In this document: piece after piece, positions 5,374 through 6,033 of the stretch
Layout: each line of letters starts with the position of its first letter
Numbering within the stretch: position 1 is the stretch's first letter
Source of the DNA: JBBQSU01 sp038234815
GTDB lineage: Bacteria; Planctomycetota; Phycisphaerae; Tepidisphaerales; Tepidisphaeraceae
Assembly (NCBI GenBank): GCA_038234815.1
Contig: JBBQSU010000188.1
Coordinates: forward strand, 1 to 6,033
DNA length: 6,033 nt
Direction: 5' to 3'
Notes under the pieces: generated by a model
The model's input: the letters and a program-made list of their open reading frames with translations, nothing else
Told to the model about the DNA's origin: nothing
Database searches by the model: none
Made by a program: the position numbers and the translations under genes

Positions 5374-6033
5374 ATGTCCAACATATCTCAGAAACGTTCA
5401 ATCCAGGCGCTGCTGGCCCTGGCGGCCACGGCAGGACTGGCCCAGTCCGCCTCGGCGGCTTTGAAATCTTACACCGGCGCTACCGGCACGCTCTGGAGCG
5501 ACACCGCGAGCTGGGCAGGGGCGGTCGTTCCGGTGACCAACGACGACGTCTCGATGCGAAACTCTGCGACCGGTACCAACACGTTTGATCTGGCGTCACC
5601 GTTTACCCTCGGAACGTTGGGCGTTGCTTCGAGGACCCTCGAAACGACCACCAACGACGCCGTCACCACAACGATCAACCTGAATGCGGGAACCCGGAAT
5701 TCCACCAATTTGATCGTCGGTGAATCTAACGGGACGACCGCCTATACCGGCAACCTGACCCTTTCCAATGGCACTTTCAACCTCTCTTCAGGCGCACTGC
5801 AGGTCGGAATGAGATCTGTTGCCAGCGCGATCGACGCCACAGGGACTGTGACTGCGAACTCCAGTCTCACTTTCAATGCAACGGCCATGACCAGTCTTGA
5901 AGTGGGTGTGCAGGGAACCGGGACATTAAACGGCTCTGATGCCATTGGAACGTTGAACCTGACCAATGTGGCAGGGGGAACGATCAGTATTGCCAGCGGT
6001 GGCTCACTTAAGGTCGGGAGCACACTTTCAGGC
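5374..6033 (+). CDS. Exported Gly/Thr/Asn-rich beta-strand-repeat protein (3' partial)
   Basis: The frame is open to the right edge, giving the first 220 residues. Residues 1-28 are a clear Sec signal peptide: basic QKR at 6-8, a hydrophobic Ala/Leu core, and AQSASA before a probable cut at 28 or 29. The mature start has GTLWSDTASWAGAVVPVTND (38-57). This 'W...W.....P...D' opening is typical of large PEP-CTERM or autotransporter-associated beta-strand proteins in Planctomycetota and Verrucomicrobiota. The rest is low-complexity Thr/Asn/Gly/Ser sequence with recurring strand units such as NLTLSNGTFNLSSGALQVG (127-145), TVTANSSLTF (158-167) and GTLNLTNVAGGTISIASGG (192-210), as expected of a stacked beta-helix. 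Its role (surface layer, adhesin or glycan binding) is unknown, and the C-terminal sorting signal, if any, is outside the window. Codon use is less GC-biased than in the neighbouring genes, with several TTG, TCT and AAT codons. It probably shares transcription with the regulator 25 bases upstream or has its own promoter inside it. Confidence 0.8.
   Translation, partial: MSNISQKRSIQALLALAATAGLAQSASAALKSYTGATGTLWSDTASWAGAVVPVTNDDVSMRNSATGTNTFDLASPFTLGTLGVASRTLETTTNDAVTTTINLNAGTRNSTNLIVGESNGTTAYTGNLTLSNGTFNLSSGALQVGMRSVASAIDATGTVTANSSLTFNATAMTSLEVGVQGTGTLNGSDAIGTLNLTNVAGGTISIASGGSLKVGSTLSG

Overview
The window is 6,033 bases of GC-rich bacterial DNA with five protein-coding genes, two of them cut by the window edges. 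Long Gram-negative-style exported proteins, a GntR-type regulator carrying a LacI-type sensor domain, a GH50-like agarase homologue and a Gly/Thr/Asn-rich exported beta-strand protein together suggest a polysaccharide-degrading member of the PVC group. Planctomycetota (Phycisphaerae-like) is the first guess; Verrucomicrobiota or Lentisphaerota are possible. This placement is inference from gene style, as there is no rRNA or other marker gene.

Layout. Bases 2-271 (+) hold the C-terminal end of a gene resembling a polysaccharide pyruvyl transferase-family protein. After 48 bases comes 320-1690 (+), a right-handed beta-helix protein of the GH28/pectate-lyase-like superfamily with a small inserted module. 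It converges with 1844-4003 (-), a GH50-like glycoside hydrolase in which both expected catalytic glutamates can be seen. Between the two stop codons lies a stretch (1720-1860, -) that looks coding in the +1 frame relative to the GH50 gene. It may be a C-terminal extension lost by frameshift or the remnant of a deleted gene.

The AT-rich 139-base interval 4004-4142 separates the GH50 gene from a divergent GntR/LacI-type regulator gene (4143-5348, +). It contains an unusual cluster of TGGTA/TACCA half-sites, which are candidate operators. Only 25 bases after the regulator, behind a strong Shine-Dalgarno sequence, starts an exported repetitive beta-strand protein (5374 to the right edge) that runs out of the window.

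Working model (inference): this is a sugar-responsive locus for a galactan-type algal polysaccharide. The regulator senses a released sugar and controls the divergent GH50 enzyme, itself, and perhaps the downstream surface/exported protein. The beta-helix enzyme may act on the same glycan, but it has no visible signal peptide. No tRNA, rRNA, CRISPR array, insertion sequence or phage gene was seen.
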